This document shows positions 19,418 through 33,397 of a stretch of 64,000 bases of DNA, piece by piece; the stretch's first letter is position 1; each line of letters opens with the position of its first letter. Under the pieces are notes generated by a model. It was not told the DNA's origin and did not search any database. It saw only the letters and a program-made list of their open reading frames with translations. A program made the position numbers and the translations under genes. The DNA is taken from contig NZ_JADIJC010000003.1 of NCBI RefSeq assembly GCF_015278255.1, positions 186,001 to 250,000 of the forward strand, given 5' to 3'. Source of the DNA: Microbacterium hibisci (GTDB lineage: Bacteria > Actinomycetota > Actinomycetes > Actinomycetales > Microbacteriaceae).

Positions 19418-20407
19418 GTGACCCACGCATCGTCCGCCGCGCCCTTCGACCCCGCCACCGCGACGATCGCCGTCGTCACCTATAACCGGTCGGGGCTGCT
19501 GACGCGTCTGCTGACGAGTCTCACGACGATGGACCCGAAGCCCGGCCACATCGTGATCATCGACAACGCCTCGACCGACGACACGACGGACGTCGTCGAG
19601 TCGTTCCGCGAGAGCCTCGAGCCGTCGGTGCTGGTGTACCGACGGCTGGACACCAACACGGGCGGCTCGGGCGGCTTCAGCGAGGGGATGCGCGTCGCGT
19701 ACGAGCTCGGCTCGGAGTGGATCTGGCTCATGGACGACGATGTCGAGGTGCTCCCCGACGGCCTGGCGAAGATGGGCAAGTGGGCGCCGCGCTTCAAGAG
19801 CATCCAGGGACGCCGGTACGACTACGACGGCAGCGCGTTCTACTGGCAGTACCGCGTCGCCGAGCCCCTCGGCATCCCCATCCCCTTCGCCCCCGCGGAG
19901 TTCGACGAGTCGGGCTACAAGCCGATGAACTCCGGATGCTTCGAGGGAATGTTCATCCACCGCGAGATCGTCCAGCAGATCGGGCTGCCCGACCCGCGCT
20001 TCTTCATCTACTGGGACGACCAGATGTACGGCTGGCTCGCGTCGCGCAAGACCGAGTCGGTCATCGTCGACGAGTTCGTGCTGCGGCGCACGCGCGAGAT
20101 CAAGCAGTGGGACATGGGCATCCGCCACATGAACGCGTCCTCGAACGCCTACCGGTACTACATCATGCGCAACCGGGCGTACATCAAGAAGTACTACCGC
20201 TCGCTCGACGTGTACAACCCGCTGCTCTTCGGTCTCGGCACGGCTCTCACGTTCGGCAAGGAGCTCATCCGGCTGGTGTTCGTCGAGCGCACCTTCCGCG
20301 GGACATCCCACTTGTTCCGCGGCCTGCGCGACGGCCGGAAGATCGCGAAGGACGCGTCGTGGCAGCCGATGCCGCCGCTCGAGGCCGCGACGGCCGCCTC
20401 GAGCTGA
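19418..20407 (+). CDS. GT2 glycosyltransferase, galactofuranosyltransferase GlfT1-like
   Basis: A 329-residue GT-A enzyme. Residues 15-50 hold the nucleotide-binding strand IAVVTYNRSGLLTRLLTSL. NTGGSGGFSEGMRVAYELG and WIWLMDDDVEVLPDGL match the GlfT1/GlfT2 group, including its DDD metal site. The later acid motif reads FFIYWDDQMYGWLA, keeping the two Asp but lacking the Glu found in GlfT2-type WDDAE. A downstream RNRAYIKKYYRSLD segment is amphipathic and could touch the membrane. In mycobacteria GlfT1 adds the first galactofuranose residues to the lipid-linked galactan primer; glf and a GlfT2-like gene lie 7-11 kb away. The start is GTG at 19418. Confidence 0.78.
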   Translation: MTHASSAAPFDPATATIAVVTYNRSGLLTRLLTSLTTMDPKPGHIVIIDNASTDDTTDVVESFRESLEPSVLVYRRLDTNTGGSGGFSEGMRVAYELGSEWIWLMDDDVEVLPDGLAKMGKWAPRFKSIQGRRYDYDGSAFYWQYRVAEPLGIPIPFAPAEFDESGYKPMNSGCFEGMFIHREIVQQIGLPDPRFFIYWDDQMYGWLASRKTESVIVDEFVLRRTREIKQWDMGIRHMNASSNAYRYYIMRNRAYIKKYYRSLDVYNPLLFGLGTALTFGKELIRLVFVERTFRGTSHLFRGLRDGRKIAKDASWQPMPPLEAATAASS

Positions 20408-20411
20408 ATTC

Positions 20412-20434
20412 CGCGGGCCCGTGACGGGCCCGCG
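20412..20434. terminator. Bidirectional hairpin between convergent GT and DUF2142 genes
   Basis: CGCGGGCCCG (20412-20421) pairs perfectly with CGGGCCCGCG (20425-20434) around TGA. It lies 5 nt after one stop and 6 nt after the other. There is no U tract. Confidence 0.7.
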
Positions 20435-20440
20435 ACGATC

Positions 20441-22033
20441 TCACGCGGTCGTCGACTCCACGGGCGCGGCCTCCCGACGATCGTCTGCGGCGAGGTTCAC
20501 CCTCCCGCTCCACACCGCCAGCAGGACGATCGCCCCGAATGCGGCGAAGCCGCCCACCGACAGCACACCCAGCACCACAGGCGGGACCGGCGGAAGCCAG
20601 GTGGGAGGCGAGAACAGCGACGCGCCGTAGCCCATCAGGTAGCGCTTGGCGACGAGCACCAGCATCCACACGTATCCGATGGCGGTGACGGCCACCGCAG
20701 CCCAGGTGCCGACGGCTTCGAGCCGTCGCCCGATCTCCGCGGGCAGCGCGCGATCGCGTGCGAAGACCTCGTCGACGCTGACGGCTGACACCGCGAGCAG
20801 GCCGGCGACAAGCGGGAAGGTGTACCGGCCCTGCCAGTCCAGGCCTGACCACTGGATGCCGGCGACCACACCCGGAAGCAGCACGCACACCGCCGCGGCG
20901 AGCGCGATCGCGAATCTGCCCGACGCCTGCGAGCCGGCGAAGCCGACGAACGCGAACGCGCCGACCGCGATGACCCACATGATGACCAGCGGCTGAGGCG
21001 GCGGCACGTCCAGCCAGCCGAGACTCCCATACATCATCGACAGTTGACCGAACGTGTCCGCGTAGAAGACGGGAATCGCACGGATGCCGTCCAGCAGGGT
21101 CGCCGGGCGCTCGATGCCCACGTAGTTCGTCCCATTCACGGCGACCCAGAGCAGACTCGCCGCGCCGACCACCGAAACCACGCCGACGACGGCCCACGTC
21201 GGCCACCTGCGGAGCACGGCTGCCACACGCTTCCATCCCGCGAGGATCACCACCATGAGGATGAGGAGCGCGAACAGGACCGGAGACAGTCCACGGGAGA
21301 CGATCATGACGGCACCCGCGATCGCGAGGAGCGAGTGCGCTTCGCTCCACGACCGGTCGGGGTGGCGCGCTCCGAGGATCCCCCAGGCCGACACGACGAC
21401 CGCGAACGCGCCGGCGATCTCCCATGCGCTCGGGTTGAGCACGGAGCCGATGTACAGCACGAGGGGTGCACAGACGACGAAGAGCGAGATCGGAGCCCAC
21501 CTGCTCCGCGCCGTGCGGATCAGGTAGGACGCCGCCCAGCCGAAGATGGTCGCCGTGACCAGTGCCGAGAGGATCCGCGCGTAGTAGAGGCCGGACTCGC
21601 TCTGGTCCAGGAGCGAGCCGATCCCCGTCCACGCGTAGAAGACCGGGTTGTAGAGGCCTGCGGCGGTGTCGCTGACGACGGGCGCGAGAGGATCCTCGAC
21701 GGACTGCTCGTCCTGGCAGACGGCTGTGACCTCGGGGTGGAATGCCAAGCACCCGGCGAAGCGATGAAGGTTGTCGATCGCCGCCGGGACGGTGGGCGTG
21801 AGGTCCGCGGCCTGGCCCCGGACGACAGCCGCCGCATGCACGTAGTGGCCCGGCTCATCCGGTCCCGTGGCGAGCGGGAGGAAGACCGCGCCGGCCGTCA
21901 GAGCGACGAAGAAGGCTGCGATGAGGGTGACGGTCAGCGCGAAAGGACGGCGCAGCCACTGCCAGGATCGCCGGGAAACGTGCTCATCGCGAGGCGCCGC
22001 CGGGCGCGACCCGTTGATGACGGGCGTGGTCAT
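20441..22033 (-). CDS. DUF2142 polytopic membrane protein (GT-C-like)
   Basis: A 530-residue protein with about 12 membrane helices. After a hydrophilic N-terminus of about 30 residues and a first helix, the loop LPLATGPDEPGHYVHAAAVVRGQ carries the acidic DE pair expected of GT-C enzymes that use polyprenyl-phosphate sugars. A second conserved-type loop is GYGASLFSPPTWLPP near the C-terminus. DUF2142 proteins are common in O-antigen and wall-glycan loci but lack an assigned reaction. It is divergent from the GtrB-like GT2/DUF2304 operon and near a GtrA gene, suggesting one glycosylation module. Start ATG at 22033. Confidence 0.82.
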   Translation of the reverse strand: MTTPVINGSRPAAPRDEHVSRRSWQWLRRPFALTVTLIAAFFVALTAGAVFLPLATGPDEPGHYVHAAAVVRGQAADLTPTVPAAIDNLHRFAGCLAFHPEVTAVCQDEQSVEDPLAPVVSDTAAGLYNPVFYAWTGIGSLLDQSESGLYYARILSALVTATIFGWAASYLIRTARSRWAPISLFVVCAPLVLYIGSVLNPSAWEIAGAFAVVVSAWGILGARHPDRSWSEAHSLLAIAGAVMIVSRGLSPVLFALLILMVVILAGWKRVAAVLRRWPTWAVVGVVSVVGAASLLWVAVNGTNYVGIERPATLLDGIRAIPVFYADTFGQLSMMYGSLGWLDVPPPQPLVIMWVIAVGAFAFVGFAGSQASGRFAIALAAAVCVLLPGVVAGIQWSGLDWQGRYTFPLVAGLLAVSAVSVDEVFARDRALPAEIGRRLEAVGTWAAVAVTAIGYVWMLVLVAKRYLMGYGASLFSPPTWLPPVPPVVLGVLSVGGFAAFGAIVLLAVWSGRVNLAADDRREAAPVESTTA

Positions 22034-22099
22034 TCATCTCCTCGTGTGGGCGTGCCGATCCGCGGCCGTGGTCGCGCCGTGGAGCGAAAGGCCCGCTGA

Positions 22100-22105
22100 T
22101 AAACT
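22100..22105 (+). promoter_or_regulatory. Leaderless -10 of the GtrB-like gene
   Basis: TAAACT within GATAAACT is followed by 7 nt and the ATG at 22113. It sits in the 79-bp divergent gap. Confidence 0.55.
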
Positions 22106-22112
22106 GGCGCCG

Positions 22113-22847
22113 ATGGTCGACACACAATCACGGACTTTGGTGATCGTACCCGCGTGGAACGAGTCGGCCAATGTGGGCGAAACGGTGCGCGAGATCTTCG
22201 AGCACCTGAAGGGCCCTCAGTACACGGTAGTCGTTGTGGACGACGGCTCCGTCGACGGCACCGCCGCGGTGGCCCGCCGAGCGGGAGCCGTCGTACTGAG
22301 CCTCCCCTTCAACATGGGCGTCGGCGGTGCCATGCGGACCGGGTTCACCTACGCCCAGCGGCACGGCTACACACGGGCGATCCAAGTCGACGCCGACGGA
22401 CAGCACAACCCCCGCGACATCGTGCCGGTGCTCGATGGGCTCCAGCACGCTGACATCTCCATCGGCGCCCGGTTCGCCGACGTCGGAGATTACTCGGCCC
22501 GCGGTCCGCGACGCTGGGCGATGAAGCTGCTGGCCGCCGTTCTGTCTCGGATGGCCAAGACCACCCTGACCGACGTGACCAGCGGATTCCGGGCGGCCAA
22601 CGCGCGAGCGATCGATCAGTACGTCGGCTACTACCCGGCGGAATACCTCGGCGACACGGTCGATTCCCTCGTCGCCTCGATCCACGCTGGGCTGACGGTG
22701 ACTCAGGTTCCCGTCGCCATGCGCCCGCGGGCGCACGGCAAGCCCAGCCAGAACCCGCTCGGCGCGTCGGTATACCTTCTGCGGACCGTCTTCGCCTTGT
22801 CGCTCGCGCTCCTTCGGCGAGCCGGCGTCCGGGAGCCGCGGTCATGA
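22113..22847 (+). CDS. GT2, polyprenyl-phosphate sugar synthase (DPM1/GtrB-like)
   Basis: A 244-residue GT-A protein. LVIVPAWNESANVGETVREI (residues about 9-28), VVVVDDGSVDGTAAVARRAGA, NMGVGGAMRTGFTYA and QVDADGQHNPRDI are the classic dolichol-phosphate-mannose synthase motifs, with DADGQ as the metal site. There is no strong C-terminal membrane pair, so it is likely peripheral. The expected reaction is transfer of a sugar from a nucleotide donor to undecaprenyl or decaprenyl phosphate. It is coupled by ATGA to the DUF2304 gene, a known partner of such GTs. The ATG at 22113 is favoured over longer frames because of the -10 and the family N-terminus. Confidence 0.87.
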   Translation: MVDTQSRTLVIVPAWNESANVGETVREIFEHLKGPQYTVVVVDDGSVDGTAAVARRAGAVVLSLPFNMGVGGAMRTGFTYAQRHGYTRAIQVDADGQHNPRDIVPVLDGLQHADISIGARFADVGDYSARGPRRWAMKLLAAVLSRMAKTTLTDVTSGFRAANARAIDQYVGYYPAEYLGDTVDSLVASIHAGLTVTQVPVAMRPRAHGKPSQNPLGASVYLLRTVFALSLALLRRAGVREPRS

Positions 22848-23245
22848 TCATCGTCGCGGGCATCGGCTTCGCCCTGATCGTGCTGACGATCATCATCAGC
22901 CTGCTCCTGCGGCGACAGCTTCGCGAGAAGTACGCGACGCTGTGGCTCGTGATCGGGTTCACCCTCCTGGTCATCTCCGTGTTCCCCGGGCTGCTGATCG
23001 GCCTCACCCGTCTCCTGGGCGTCGAGGTGCCGGCCAACCTGATCTTCGCGCTCGCGATCGTACTGCTCGTCGGCGTGACGCTCCACCTCTCCTGGGAGTT
23101 GTCGAAGTCCGAAGACGAGGTCCGCCGCGTGTCCGAGGATCTGGCCATCCTCCGCGCCGATCTCGACGAGATGCGCCGAGCTCAGGGCGGTACTCGCGCA
23201 GGCGCCGCCGAGGCACCCCCGGCGCGCGGGGACGAGAGCGATTAG
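22844..23245 (+). CDS. DUF2304 family small membrane protein
   Basis: A 133-residue protein with three membrane helices (about residues 3-22, 35-55, 65-85) followed by a charged coiled-coil-like stretch (WELSKSEDEVRRVSEDLAILRADLDEMRRAQ). DUF2304 proteins usually accompany DPM1-like GT2 enzymes and may anchor or regulate them. It starts in the preceding stop (ATGA) and ends 26 nt from the convergent GtrA gene. Confidence 0.83.
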   Translation: MIIVAGIGFALIVLTIIISLLLRRQLREKYATLWLVIGFTLLVISVFPGLLIGLTRLLGVEVPANLIFALAIVLLVGVTLHLSWELSKSEDEVRRVSEDLAILRADLDEMRRAQGGTRAGAAEAPPARGDESD

Positions 23246-23271
23246 CGACCAGGCCCAGGTGGTACGCGGGG

Positions 23272-23700
23272 CTACTCGCCTGCCGGCGGACGCGGGAAGA
23301 TCCAGTAGCGGTAGGCGAAGTAGTTCCAGACGGTCGTCGACGCGACGGCGACGACCTTGGCCCACTCCCACGGCAGTCCGATGGCGGCGCCGCCCGCGAC
23401 GATCAATGTCGTCGCCACGGCATTGAAGATGACGAGAAGGGTGTAGCGAACCGCGCTCCCGACGACCTTCGCCGAGGTGGTGAACGTCAGCTGCCGCTGC
23501 ATGACGAACGTGAGAGCGAAGCTGAGCAGGAATGCGGTCGGCGTGCTGACCGCCAGCGGCCATCCGAGGATCTCGTGGAAGAGGGCGAGCAGGCCGATGT
23601 CGACGAGAAAGGCGAAGCCGCCGACGAGGAGATAGCGGGTGGCGCTGTGGCCGAGGAGCCACCGCCACCGACGCGGCAAGCGGTGCAGCCCCAGACGCAT
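23272..23700 (-). CDS. GtrA family membrane protein 1
   Basis: A 142-residue protein with four membrane helices, beginning RYLLVGGFAFLVDIGLLALFHEILG and continuing through TAFLLSFALTFVMQRQLTF to the family end VWNYFAYRYWIFPRP. GtrA proteins are thought to flip polyprenyl-phosphate sugars made by GtrB-type enzymes; a GtrB-like GT lies just across. CAGAAT 6 nt before the ATG could be a weak leaderless -10. Confidence 0.88.
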   Translation of the reverse strand: MRLGLHRLPRRWRWLLGHSATRYLLVGGFAFLVDIGLLALFHEILGWPLAVSTPTAFLLSFALTFVMQRQLTFTTSAKVVGSAVRYTLLVIFNAVATTLIVAGGAAIGLPWEWAKVVAVASTTVWNYFAYRYWIFPRPPAGE

Positions 23701-23786
23701 TCGAACATTCTGTCATGCCCAGGGCCTCTGCCCGCGCCGGCGGCGAGCTTCGTCGCACGAGGGGAACCCGTTCGCGACAGGCGTGT

Positions 23787-24557
23787 CTAATCGGCTCCTG
23801 CGGGTGCCGGCCTGCCGCCGAAGTGGTCGGCATCGTAGCGCTCGAGGACCTCCCCGATCGGCGCATCCATCGCCAGTCGATGCTGATGGATGTAGAGCCC
23901 GCGGGTGCAGAATCGCCGCAGATCCCGTTCGCTGTGCGACACGAAGAACAGCGTGCGTCCCTCGGCGAGCAGTTCGTCGATCCGCGCATAGCACTTCTCG
24001 CGGAACGCCTTGTCTCCCACCGCGAGGACCTCGTCGACGAGCAGGATCGGCTCCTCGAGTTGCGAGACGACCGAGAATGCCAGGCGCACCTTCATGCCGT
24101 TGCTGAGGTGTTTGTAGGGCGTGTCGACGAAGTCGCCCAACTCGGCGAAGTCGATGATGCCGTCGAACCGACGCGCGACCTCCGCCCTCGCCATGCCGTG
24201 CAGCCCCGATGTCAGACGCACGTTCTCTCGAACCGTCAGGTCGCCGACGAAGCCCCCGGTGATCTCGATGAGCGGTGCCACACCCCCGTTGACCGAGACC
24301 GTGCCCTCGTCCGCGAGCAGCACGCCGGCGACGAGCTTCAGCAGCGTCGACTTCCCCTGCCCGTTCCGCCCGACCACTCCGATCGACTCACCCGGCTTCA
24401 CATCGAAGCTCACATCACGCAGCGCCCAGAACTCGTCGGGCTTCGAGCGTCGGTTCGAGTCCGAGAAGAGGTCCTTGATGCTTCGCCGGCCGCGCCGGTT
24501 GCGACGGAATCGCACTCCGAGCCCGTCCACCTCGATCGCGAGATCGGTGCCGGCCAT
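23787..24557 (-). CDS. ABC polysaccharide exporter ATP-binding protein 1 (Wzt/TagH-like)
   Basis: A 256-residue ATPase. The Walker A motif is GRNGQGKST at residues 63-71, the signature region is LSNGMKVRLAFSV, Walker B plus the Glu base is ILLVDEVLAVGD, and the switch His is in FFVSHS. The NGM variant of the signature and the order of motifs are typical of Wzt/TagH/RfbE exporters. It stops soon after the ATPase core, so it lacks the C-terminal glycan-binding domain present on the second exporter ATPase (42472-43707). It overlaps the permease stop by one base (TGATG). Predicted role: powering export of a lipid-linked glycan. Confidence 0.92.
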   Translation of the reverse strand: MAGTDLAIEVDGLGVRFRRNRRGRRSIKDLFSDSNRRSKPDEFWALRDVSFDVKPGESIGVVGRNGQGKSTLLKLVAGVLLADEGTVSVNGGVAPLIEITGGFVGDLTVRENVRLTSGLHGMARAEVARRFDGIIDFAELGDFVDTPYKHLSNGMKVRLAFSVVSQLEEPILLVDEVLAVGDKAFREKCYARIDELLAEGRTLFFVSHSERDLRRFCTRGLYIHQHRLAMDAPIGEVLERYDADHFGGRPAPAGAD

Positions 24558-25413
24558 CACAGCTCCTTCAGGACGGGGCGCTCGAGCCGCCGGAAGCAGA
24601 AGATCCCGAGGGCGAGGAACAGGAAGGACATGATCGCACCGATGCCGATGACCCACGGATCCCACTCCTCGGCGAAGAATCCGACACGGTAGAGGGCGAA
24701 GATCCCGGAGAGGGGGTTGAACGCGGCGATGGTCTCGAACGCGCCGGGCAGATCCTCCACGCCGTAGATGACGGGCGAGGCGTAGAACAGCGCGCGGAGG
24801 ATGAGCTTCGTGGTGCGTTCCAGGTCGGTCCACAGCACGCACAACGGCGCGACGAGCAAACCCAGCCCGACCAGCAGGACCGTCTGCAGCAGGATCGCGA
24901 CCGGAACCCAGAGCAGTCCCCAGTTGAGGTGTACGGGATGCTCCGAGAATGCGGCGATCACGACGAAGAGGGCAAGAACCGGCAGTGAGCAGAGGAACTC
25001 GATGCCCTTGCTGAGCACGATGCGGTTGACCCAGATCGAGCGCGGAATGGCCGTGGACCGCACCAGTCGGGCGTCCTTGCTGAAGGCTCGAGTGAAATCC
25101 GATACGGAGGAGTTGAACCACACCCAGGGCAGCAGCGCCGTGATCAGGAAGACGATGTACGGCTCGTGCCCTACCGTGCGCTGGAACACCTGAGTGAAGA
25201 CGAACCAGTAGATCGCGCTCATGACGAGCGGATCCAGGATGGACCAGAGATACCCCAGTGCGCTCGTGGCATAGCGGACCTTGAGATCGCGCGCCGAAAG
25301 GAGCCACAGCGAGTGGAGGTAGCGCCGGGGCGATCCGGGGGCGCCGACGGCGGCAATGCTCACACCGTCGAGTCTAGGTGAGCCGGATTCGCGGCCCGAT
25401 CCGTGCCGCTCGG

Positions 25414-25417
<4 letters not shown>
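24557..25417 (-). CDS. ABC polysaccharide exporter permease 1 (Wzm-like)
   Basis: A 286-residue ABC2-type permease with six membrane helices. The cytoplasmic gate motif RDLKVRYATSALGYLWSILDPLVMSAIYWFVF and LWTDLERTTKLILRALFYASPVIYGVEDLP are the hallmarks of Wzm/TagG proteins. I chose the ATG at 25417 (MTERHGSG) because it overlaps the upstream stop as ATGA; an ATG 15 nt earlier is possible. It forms a transporter with the next gene. Confidence 0.9.
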
Positions 25418-30408
<4,991 letters not shown>

Positions 30409-30412
<4 letters not shown>

Positions 30413-31308
30413 CGCTGGCGCTGCCGACGGCGCCATCCGCGTGCCGCTTCGATGATCCGCTGCCCGGGTCCGCGCCGCTCGTCGAGCTGTCGCTGGACCT
30501 CGTCCTGGATGTAGCGCGTCAGGTAGAGGGCCAATCCCGGACCGTTCTGCTCCACGTACGCGCGAAGCGCCTCGTCGCGGACCAGCCGGTCGAAGTGCTC
30601 GTGCTCTGACGCAAGGGCGTACATGCTGTTGCCCAGCTCGCCGCCGACCCCGGCCCGCTGCATCCAGAACGCGAGCGGCTCGCCGTCGAGGAAGCCGATG
30701 TGATGGCGCAGAGTCGTGCGGAGATTGAACTCCCAGTCTTCGACAGCGTGCAGGTCTTCGCGGTAGTATCCCACCTCTTCGTGGAGGCTCCGGCGGTAGA
30801 GATAGGAGATCGGCACCGCGCGGTTGACCTGCAGCAGATCCGAATAGGTGATCTCTGTCAGGCCCGGCCAGAACGGCGCGCGCCCGGTCTCGATGAATTC
30901 GCCGGCTTCCTGCTTCTCATAGACGATCTCGGTGCGCACCATCACCCCGACGTCGTTCGGCTGCGCGTCGAGGTGCGCGACAGTCGCTTCGAGGAAGCCC
31001 GGATCCCACAGGTCGTCGTCGTCGTGCAGCACGACGAACTCGGTGTCCAAGCCGCGGATCGCCTGGTTCGCCGCTGCGGAGCGTCCGCTCGGCGCCGGGT
31101 TGTGGCTGATCCGGATCCGACGGCGCTGCTCATCTGGAAGAGCGGACACCAGCGCGTCGACCGCGGACGGGTCACCGCCGTCATTGACGATGTGAACGCT
31201 CCAGCTCGCGTAGCGCTGAGCGACGATGTCAGCGATCGTCCGCTTCAGGAACCAGGGTCGGTTCTTCGTACGCACGGCCACGCCGACCCGTGGATTCGTC
31301 GCAGACAC
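30409..31308 (-). CDS. GT2 family glycosyltransferase
   Basis: A 299-residue soluble GT-A enzyme: VGVAVRTKNRPWFLKRTIADIVAQ, the diphosphate site IVNDGG, and FVVLHDDDDLWDPGFLEATV as the DxD metal site. An acid typical of the catalytic base region occurs in DLHAVEDWEFNLRTTL (the ED-W motif). It heads the glf operon with a GTG start, GGGAGCGGGA as SD, and a TAGTGT -10 about 34 nt upstream. It may make the primer or a branch on the galactofuranan; donor unknown. Confidence 0.82.
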
Positions 31309-31341
31309 GTGTTCCCGCTCCCATCCGCCGAACTCGGCCCG

Positions 31342-31347
31342 ACACTA
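31342..31347 (-). promoter_or_regulatory. -10 for the GT2/glfT2/glf/exporter operon
   Basis: TAGTGT on the minus strand in the 137-bp divergent gap, 33 nt before the GTG at 31308. No clear -35. Confidence 0.45.
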
Positions 31348-31402
31348 TCATCCGGCCCGCGGGGACGCCGTCGCGGCGCCGGTTCGGGCGGTGGGGGTGG
31401 GG

Positions 31403-31408
31403 TACGAT
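31403..31408 (+). promoter_or_regulatory. -10 for the nucleotide-sugar dehydrogenase operon
   Basis: TACGAT, giving a leader of about 30 nt; GGGGAG at 31432-31437 is the SD that decides the GTG start at 31446. Confidence 0.5.
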
Positions 31409-31445
31409 TTACAGGTTGTCCACCCGACCGATGGGGAGCCTCACC

Positions 31446-32645
31446 GTGACTTTCGAGAATGACGTCGTCGTCGTCGGCGGCGGCGGACACGTCGGCCTGC
31501 CGCTTGCGATCGCCCTCGCGAGCCGCGGCAAGCGGACCGTCGTGTACGACGTCGCCGAAGCCGCGGTCGACAAGATCCGCCGCGCTCAGATGCCGTTCAT
31601 CGAACCCGGCGCCGATGACGTGCTGGCCGACGTGGTCGCCTCGGGCATGCTCACGGCGTCCACTGATCCGTCGGTCGTCGCCGGCGCGGAGAACGTGGTC
31701 GTCGTCATCGGAACCCCGGTGGACGAACACCTCAACCCCGACCCCAACGCCATCCCCCGCGCGCTGAGCACCTGCGCACCGTTCTTCCGCGACGGACAGC
31801 TGCTCGTCCTGCGCAGCACCATCTACCCCGGCGTGACCGCGCTGGTGAGGGACATGGTCGCCGAGATGGGACTGAGCGTCGATGTGTCGTTCTGCCCCGA
31901 GCGCATCGCCGAGCACAAGGCGATGACGGAGCTGTTCGAGCTCCCCCAGATCGTGTCGGGGTACTCCCCCGAGGCGACGGCCCGCGCGAAGGCCCTGTTC
32001 GGATCACTGACCGAGAAGATCGTGGAGCTGTCTCCCGAAGAGGCGGAACTGGCGAAGCTGTTCACGAACACGTGGCGCTACATCAAGTTCGCCGCGGTGA
32101 ACCAGTTCTACATGATGGCCAACTCCAAGGGCGTCGACTTCGAGCGCGTACGCGCCGGTCTGACCTTCGACTACCCCCGTGCCCAGGACATGCCCGGCCC
32201 CGGCTTCGCGGCTGGCCCCTGCCTGTTCAAAGACACCATGCAGCTGGCCGCATTCAGCGACAACACCTTCCAGCTCGGCCACTCCGCCATGCTCGTCAAT
32301 GAAGGGCTTCCGCTGTACATCGCCAGCCAGCTGGAGCGACAGCATGATCTGTCGAAGCTGACGGTGGGCATCCTGGGAATGGCGTTCAAGGCCGGCTCTG
32401 ACGACATCCGCTCCAGCCTCTCCTACAAGCTGCAGCGAGTTCTGCGCTTCAAGGCCCACACCGTGATCGCGACCGACCCGCACGTCCCGGCATCCGTCGA
32501 CGACACCCTGCTGTCGTTGGACGAGGTGCTCGAACGCAGCGACATCCTGATCATCGCGACCCCGCACAAGGAGTACCGCGAGCTGCGCACCGACAAGCCG
32601 GTCGCCGACGTCTGGAATCTCCTCGGGAACGGAGTGCTCATTTGA
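31446..32645 (+). CDS. UDP-glucose/GDP-mannose dehydrogenase family (WecC-like) enzyme
   Basis: A 399-residue NAD enzyme. The Rossmann motif is VVGGGGHVGLPLA (residues 9-21); the active site has Lys214 (WRYIKFAAVN), Asn220 and the nucleophile Cys259 in GFAAGPCLFKDT; the C-terminal domain holds VGILGMAFKAGSDDIRSS. It should oxidise the C6 of a nucleotide sugar to a uronate in two steps, possibly UDP-N-acetylmannosamine or a similar substrate. GTG at 31446 is chosen for its GGGGAG SD; an ATG 15 nt earlier would place the SD inside the gene. It is the first gene of a five-gene coupled operon ending with GtrA. Confidence 0.88.
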   Translation: MTFENDVVVVGGGGHVGLPLAIALASRGKRTVVYDVAEAAVDKIRRAQMPFIEPGADDVLADVVASGMLTASTDPSVVAGAENVVVVIGTPVDEHLNPDPNAIPRALSTCAPFFRDGQLLVLRSTIYPGVTALVRDMVAEMGLSVDVSFCPERIAEHKAMTELFELPQIVSGYSPEATARAKALFGSLTEKIVELSPEEAELAKLFTNTWRYIKFAAVNQFYMMANSKGVDFERVRAGLTFDYPRAQDMPGPGFAAGPCLFKDTMQLAAFSDNTFQLGHSAMLVNEGLPLYIASQLERQHDLSKLTVGILGMAFKAGSDDIRSSLSYKLQRVLRFKAHTVIATDPHVPASVDDTLLSLDEVLERSDILIIATPHKEYRELRTDKPVADVWNLLGNGVLI

Positions 32646-33397
32646 GCAACTCGCCTCGCGTCTCCATCATCGTCCCGGCCTACAACGAGGGCGAGGAGAT
32701 CGCGGCGTTCCTGGCGCGCGTGGCTTCCACCGTTACCATGGACTTCGAGCTGCTCGTCGTGGTGGACACCCCCGAAGACACCACGATCCCGGTGGTAGAA
32801 CGCGCTGCCGCTGCCGACGGCCGCATCCGGTGCGTCATCAACACCTATGGCCGCGGGCCCGCCCAGGCGATCCGATACGGATTCGACGTCGCGGCCGCCC
32901 CGACCGTGGTGGTCACGATGGCTGACGGCAGCGACGATCCGCGCCAGATAGACGAGCTCGCCGACCTCGTGGAGCGCGGCGTCGTGGTCGCCGCGGGCAG
33001 CCGCTACATGGCCGGCGGCCAGCAGATCGGCGGTCCGCGCATCAAGCGGACGCTCTCGCGCCTCGCGGGGACCTCCCTCCACCTGTTCGCCGGCATCGGG
33101 ACCCGCGATGCGACGAACTCCTTCAAGGCCTACAACACCGACTTCGTGCGGACCGTGACGATCCAGTCGCGGGATGGATTCGAGATCGGCTTGGAGCTCA
33201 CCGCCAAGGCGCGCCGTGCGCGGCTCCCCGTCGCGGAGCTGCCGACCATCTGGCTCGACCGCACCGCGGGCGCCTCCAACTTCCAGCTGCGCAAGTGGAT
33301 TCCCAAGTACTTGCGCTGGTACTTCTTCGCATTCGGCCGCCCCCTGGCCGTCGAAGACATCGCAGACGCCGCACGCGGCACGAAGGGAAACAACTAA
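32642..33397 (+). CDS. GT2, DPM1/GtrB-like glycosyltransferase
   Basis: A 251-residue GT-A protein: VSIIVPAYNEGEEIAAFL, NTYGRGPAQAIRYGFDVA and VVVTMADGSDDPRQIDELAD, where ADGSDD replaces the usual DADGQ metal motif. The C-terminal LRKWIPKYLRWYFFAFG is amphipathic and may contact the membrane, but no true membrane helices follow. Likely role: loading a (possibly uronic or modified) sugar onto a polyprenyl phosphate. The start is TTG at 32642 inside the preceding stop (TTGA). Confidence 0.83.
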   Translation: MSNSPRVSIIVPAYNEGEEIAAFLARVASTVTMDFELLVVVDTPEDTTIPVVERAAAADGRIRCVINTYGRGPAQAIRYGFDVAAAPTVVVTMADGSDDPRQIDELADLVERGVVVAAGSRYMAGGQQIGGPRIKRTLSRLAGTSLHLFAGIGTRDATNSFKAYNTDFVRTVTIQSRDGFEIGLELTAKARRARLPVAELPTIWLDRTAGASNFQLRKWIPKYLRWYFFAFGRPLAVEDIADAARGTKGNN

